Shown here: one piece after another, positions 29,698 through 32,581 of the stretch
Position numbering within the stretch: position 1 is the stretch's first letter
Layout: each line of letters opens with the position of its first letter
Source of the DNA: a virus
Strand: one strand, 5' to 3'
Virus record (IMG/VR): IMGVR_UViG_3300043449_001167
Span: 1-32,581 of that record
DNA length: 32,581 bases
Translations under genes and position numbers: made by a program
The notes under the pieces: generated by a model
What the model saw: only the letters and a program-made list of their open reading frames with translations
Told to the model about the DNA's origin: nothing
Database searches by the model: none

Positions 29698-30558
29698 TTA
29701 CTTTTCGACGGGCGCCTCGCACATCCCCCAGCGCATACATCCGCCCTGCGGCGGGGGCGCGAGTAGCGCAAGCTGGCGACCGCCGTGCGATGTGCGTGAC
29801 CACGCGACAACGTCTCGGATGCCGTTCCACTGCCTCCCGAGCACCGGGGGAAAGAATGTCGACCGCATCTGACGAAACTTGCCCGTCCCCGCATCGTTTC
29901 TGCGCGCACGCTCGGCCGTGAACTCATCTTCCATGCGTGCGATCTGTTCGATGCGCTCGGGATCGTTTTCAGCGATGAGTCGAACTTCGTCCTTCTGCGA
30001 AAAGATGCACGGGTAACAGCCGACCCTATCGTGTCCGCGAAGGTACAAAGGATTCAACGGGACGGCATGCCGATGGTGGATAGCGATCACGTCCTCGACC
30101 TTCCACGCGATGAGCGGGCGCCAGACAAACCCGCCCCATTCATCGTCATCCGACCACTCTGGCAGCGCAGCCCGCGCGCTGCTTTCCTGCCCACGCACTC
30201 CGATCGCGCTGACGGTCTCGCACCCAATGGCTTCGTGGTACTCCCGCAGCGGGCGTAGCTTCAACTCCTGGGTACACCATCGCCCGGTCCGCATGGGGAA
30301 CCCTGCTCGCTTCGTCGCGAGCGCAGCCATGCCCCCGGGCACGCCGACCACGTCGATCGGGCCGATCTTCTCGCGCAAGAGGTCGATGTACTCGTACGTC
30401 TCGCGCGCCTCCCATCCGGTATCGGCGAACACTGCGCGGAATGGAACGTCCGCCTCACGCAGCGCGAGCATAAGCGCCGTGGAGTCTTTACCCCCGCTGG
30501 CGCTTGCGACCACCGTTGCGTCGCCTGCGCGAACCATGTCGGGCACATTGATGTTCAT
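29698..30558 (-). CDS. PAPS reductase family protein (ATP pyrophosphatase-like)
   Basis: This 286-residue protein has the P-loop of ATP pyrophosphatases (SASGGKDS, about 19-26), ADTGWEARETYEYI (about 45-58), GRWCTQELKLRP (92-103) and a Cys pair CYPC (181-184). Related enzymes activate sulfate or make thiolated bases. Phage copies are common but of unknown substrate; here it lies among structural genes and may modify phage DNA or redirect sulfur. The ATG at 30558 was chosen because a longer frame to 30657 overlaps the upstream gene; support for the start is moderate. Confidence 0.8.
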   Translation of the reverse strand: MNINVPDMVRAGDATVVASASGGKDSTALMLALREADVPFRAVFADTGWEARETYEYIDLLREKIGPIDVVGVPGGMAALATKRAGFPMRTGRWCTQELKLRPLREYHEAIGCETVSAIGVRGQESSARAALPEWSDDDEWGGFVWRPLIAWKVEDVIAIHHRHAVPLNPLYLRGHDRVGCYPCIFSQKDEVRLIAENDPERIEQIARMEDEFTAERARRNDAGTGKFRQMRSTFFPPVLGRQWNGIRDVVAWSRTSHGGRQLALLAPPPQGGCMRWGMCEAPVEK

Positions 30559-30602
30559 TAGTAAGCCATTGACCCCAGGTGGGATGGTTTGACGCAAGGC
30601 AT

Positions 30603-30875
30603 TCAGGCGCTGCGGTCGACTGCGACCGAGCCGGTTGAAGATCGGTATGCAACCCATGCAGCCCAGCCGTTACGCAGTACCGCCACGTCTCCACTGGACA
30701 TGCTTGACACACGGACGCACGCGCTCGCAATCGCTTCGCGCTGTGTCTCGCACTGGATGACCTCACCCGTGCGGAGGTCTTGGATGGTCCAGCCGGTGTC
30801 GGGAACCTCGTCGCCGTCGTCGATGGCATCGTCGGCCAGATCGTATGCAGAGCCCATGTCGAACGGGTCGGACAT
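30603..30875 (-). CDS. Hypothetical protein, 90 residues
   Basis: An acidic protein: MSDPFDMGSAYDLADDAIDD at the start, then a beta-rich half (GWTIQDLRTGEVIQCET, GDVAVLRNGWAAWVAY). The ATG at 30875 follows the preceding stop by seven bases with a GGTGA in front of it; the open frame upstream to 30989 overlaps the previous gene. No family recognised. Confidence 0.5.
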   Translation of the reverse strand: MSDPFDMGSAYDLADDAIDDGDEVPDTGWTIQDLRTGEVIQCETQREAIASACVRVSSMSSGDVAVLRNGWAAWVAYRSSTGSVAVDRSA

Positions 30876-30882
30876 GTCTGGT

Positions 30883-31083
30883 TCACCGCGTTTCAAAGTC
30901 ACGCTCGGCATCGGCATCCTGGCCTGGGTAGAAGTACCTACCGTGCGCCCTTCGCGACCCGATGCAGTCGTCCGACGCCCACGTAACAAGCGGTGTCACG
31001 CGGTTGTCTGGCAAGCTGCAAAGCAGGACGTAGTGCCCGTCCATGGTTCGACGTGACCGAAGTACGATGTAGGGGATCGCCAT
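30883..31083 (-). CDS. Hypothetical protein, 66 residues
   Basis: A small protein with a hydrophobic beginning (MAIPYIVLRS) and aromatic residues (GRYFYPGQD). The ATG at 31083 follows a sequence ACAAGGTGTGCCC that resembles the start-associated motif less well. A GTG six bases upstream is an alternative. It lies between the terminase nuclease and the other hypothetical gene. No family recognised. Confidence 0.5.
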   Translation of the reverse strand: MAIPYIVLRSRRTMDGHYVLLCSLPDNRVTPLVTWASDDCIGSRRAHGRYFYPGQDADAERDFETR

Positions 31084-31084
31084 G

Positions 31085-31135
31085 GGCACACCTTGTCACC
31101 GGCCACGGTGTCCGGTCAAGCGCCATGCTGCATGT
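31085..31135 (-). promoter_or_regulatory. Short intergenic region with hairpin and repeated 13-mer
   Basis: On the minus strand CTTGACCGG pairs with CCGGTGACAAG through nine pairs and a two-base bulge, with ACACCGTGG in the loop. The loop and stem contain CGGACACCGTGGC (31102-31114), which recurs at 1835-1847 and 9664-9676. It could be an RNA element or a protein-binding site; no promoter is evident. Confidence 0.4.
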
Positions 31136-31789
31136 TCAGAACCTTGTCCGCCTGGCCGACATCTTCGACGTCGCAGGCCCCCCGCACACGCGCAGGAACT
31201 CGACGGCCGAGACGAGCGCGTCGACCTCGTCGTCCTGGTCGCCGTCGATGCCCGTGAACGCGAGCACCCGCCGCGCTAGCCCCTCGGCCCAGACCGCTCC
31301 CCTCGGCAGGATGATGCGGCCGGCGTTCCACAGGTCCTGCGTCCAGGCCGACCGCACGGCCTTGCCCGAGTGCGCCAGCATCGGCACGATGTTCACGGCG
31401 GGTTGCTTGTCGCCGTGCGCATCGGTCGACGCTTCGCCGAGCAGCTGCAGAACGCCGAGCTCGCTGGCGCCGACGTAGCTGGTCATGGGCGCGCCGTCGT
31501 ACTTCGCCGACCATGCGGCGAGCGTGGACCGTAGGCTGCGAATCTCCTTCGCGCCCGACCACACGTCACGCACGTAGTACCGCGCACGCTCGGCCGGCTC
31601 GTCAGCACGGCGCGACACGACGACCACGGCCGCCTTGTCGCCCTTGCCGCTGTAGGAGAGGTCCACGCCGATCACGGTCTGCCACGCAGCAGTTGCCGCG
31701 CGACGCTCGGGCGCGACGTCGGCGGCGAGGCCTCGAGGCTGGCCGAGCTGATGCGCAGTGTGGGCAGGGTTGGGCGGGCGTTGCATCAT
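31136..31789 (-). CDS. Terminase large subunit, nuclease component (separate gene)
   Basis: This 217-residue protein has only the RNase H-like nuclease of large terminases: IGVDLSYSGKGDKAAVVVVSR with metal ligand Asp43, SELGVL with Glu110, and DQDDEVDALVSAVEF with Asp186, 187 and 190. It cuts the DNA concatemer for packaging. The ATPase is in the preceding gene, whose TGA overlaps this ATG as ATGA (31786-31789). A TTG start at 31804 is possible but less likely. The usual large terminase joins both domains in one chain. Confidence 0.85.
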   Translation of the reverse strand: MMQRPPNPAHTAHQLGQPRGLAADVAPERRAATAAWQTVIGVDLSYSGKGDKAAVVVVSRRADEPAERARYYVRDVWSGAKEIRSLRSTLAAWSAKYDGAPMTSYVGASELGVLQLLGEASTDAHGDKQPAVNIVPMLAHSGKAVRSAWTQDLWNAGRIILPRGAVWAEGLARRVLAFTGIDGDQDDEVDALVSAVEFLRVCGGPATSKMSARRTRF

Positions 31790-32581
31790 GTGAACTCCGG
31801 CCAATCATCCGTGTACGTCGTGCCGCGGAACAGCGCCCCCTCGGCCGGGCGCGGTTCGCCCTGGTACAGCGAGAGCCACGTCCGCGACTCCGCGCCCCCG
31901 TACGCCTCGCGTCGCCGCTTCAGCTCGGCCAGTGGCCACCGATCCTCCCACAGCGACCGCTCGACGCCGTTCTCGTCCGTTTCGATCGCCTTGTACTGCA
32001 CCGTGCGGAAGTCGTCGCCGCGTAGCTCTCCGCGCAGCACCCGTCCGATCGGGTCGTCCTCGTGCCACCGCGCGGCGACCACGAACAGCGACGCCGACGG
32101 TTCGAGCCGCGTGTACACGTCGTCCGTGATCCACTCCCACGTCTTGTCGCGGATGCTGGCCGACTCGGCGTCCTCGCGGCCCTTGATCGGGTCGTCGATG
32201 ACGATGATGTTCGCGCCGTAGCCCGTGATCGGACCGTTCACCGACGACGAGAGCAGCCCGCCGTCCTTCGTCGTGCGCCATTCTTCGATGCGGTTGTGAT
32301 CGGGCTGGATCTGGACGCCTGCCGACTCCGCATAGGTTCGGATGCGCCGGCTGAATCGGTCCGTCAGCTTCTGGCTATACGTCAGGTAAGCGATGGTCAG
32401 CTCAGGCCGCATCGCCAGCGCCCACGCCGACGCAGCCGCCAGGGTGAAGGACTTCCCAAACCGCACCGGCACGGTAACGACGCACCGCACCCGTTCCCCT
32501 GCGACGGCGCGCTCCCACAGGTCGCAGAGTTCCGAGGCCCAGGCCGGCTCGAGCCATCCCGGCGTCAGCTCAGGGACTGCC
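31786..32581 (-). CDS. Terminase large subunit, ATPase component (N-terminus cut by window edge)
   Basis: At least 264 residues are visible; the start lies beyond the right edge. The visible part has Walker A VPVRFGKS (37-44), Walker B IIVIDDP (125-131), RWHEDD (171-176, the coupling motif) and WLSLYQGEP near the end, all typical of the packaging motor. An internal GTG at 32490 would lose the N-terminal segment and is not the start. It ends at TGA 31786-31788, overlapping the nuclease ATG. Twenty to thirty residues are probably missing. Confidence 0.9.
   Translation of the reverse strand, partial: AVPELTPGWLEPAWASELCDLWERAVAGERVRCVVTVPVRFGKSFTLAAASAWALAMRPELTIAYLTYSQKLTDRFSRRIRTYAESAGVQIQPDHNRIEEWRTTKDGGLLSSSVNGPITGYGANIIVIDDPIKGREDAESASIRDKTWEWITDDVYTRLEPSASLFVVAARWHEDDPIGRVLRGELRGDDFRTVQYKAIETDENGVERSLWEDRWPLAELKRRREAYGGAESRTWLSLYQGEPRPAEGALFRGTTYTDDWPEFT
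32455..32581. repeat. Right copy of 127-bp perfect inverted terminal repeat
   Basis: Exact reverse complement of 1-127. Here it is part of the reading frame of the terminase ATPase, including bases that encode the first half of the Walker A region. The coding sequence continues properly inward, so this is the authentic copy and the left end is the duplicate. Confidence 0.95.

Noticed and set aside
1-32581. tRNA or rRNA genes
   Set aside because: No cloverleaf-like sequence with a T-loop GGTTCRA was noticed on either strand by eye; a dedicated search could not be run.

Overview
The window looks like a nearly complete genome of a small tailed phage, or a prophage-like element, with a contractile tail (myovirus morphology). 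It is GC-rich, by eye roughly two thirds G+C. No host genes, integrase, transposase, recognisable repressor or tRNA were found. The capsid and tail genes follow the order of phage Mu (portal gp29-like, gpT-like capsid, gp36-like, gpG-like, sheath, tube, frameshifted chaperone, tape measure, gp44 to gp48-like baseplate), but the Mu transposition module is absent. A signal-peptide lytic enzyme, an amidase and a lipoprotein point to a Gram-negative host. The host genus cannot be told from the sequence.

Layout: (1) 1-127 is a perfect inverted copy of 32455-32581, which lies inside the terminase ATPase gene. (2) 149-1790, minus strand: a tightly overlapping set of small genes with a TerS-like helix-turn-helix protein, a Cys-rich protein with a MazG-like C-terminus, a second HTH protein and an HNH nuclease. 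(3) 1791-1983: a divergent control region with a dyad operator candidate centred at 1890.5. (4) 1984-9076, plus strand: an early operon, nearly all with ATGA or GTGA stop/start overlaps. It encodes zinc-ribbon proteins, a RecE-like PD-(D/E)XK exonuclease, an SNF2-type helicase, a DNA methyltransferase, a DnaA domain IV-like protein, small membrane proteins and a duplicated Ea22-like family. (5) 9073-32581, minus strand: the late operon, read right to left. It runs from a terminase split into two genes, through a PAPS-reductase-like protein, portal, S49 protease, scaffold, decoration protein, capsid, head completion, sheath, tube, chaperone with a -1 frameshift, tape measure, baseplate and two LamG-type fibres (one collagen-like), to a six-gene lysis cassette. 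The early and late operons converge on one CTAG that supplies both stop codons.

If the two ends were joined head to tail, the TerS-like and HNH genes would sit directly upstream of the terminase large subunit on the same strand, the usual phage arrangement. This suggests a circularly permuted genome. The exact 127-base length of the inverted terminal repeat equals the largest k-mer used by a common assembler, so the repeat may be an assembly artefact.

The most notable signals are: a start-associated motif (TAGGT or TAGCT, 9-10 bases before ATG) repeated at ten late genes that lack a good Shine-Dalgarno; a lambda-type GGGAAAG slippery site joining the two chaperone frames; a terminase ATPase and nuclease encoded as separate, ATGA-coupled genes; a UUCG-looped hairpin touching the chaperone start codon; three tandem hairpins between the portal and PAPS-reductase genes; and the dyad operator.
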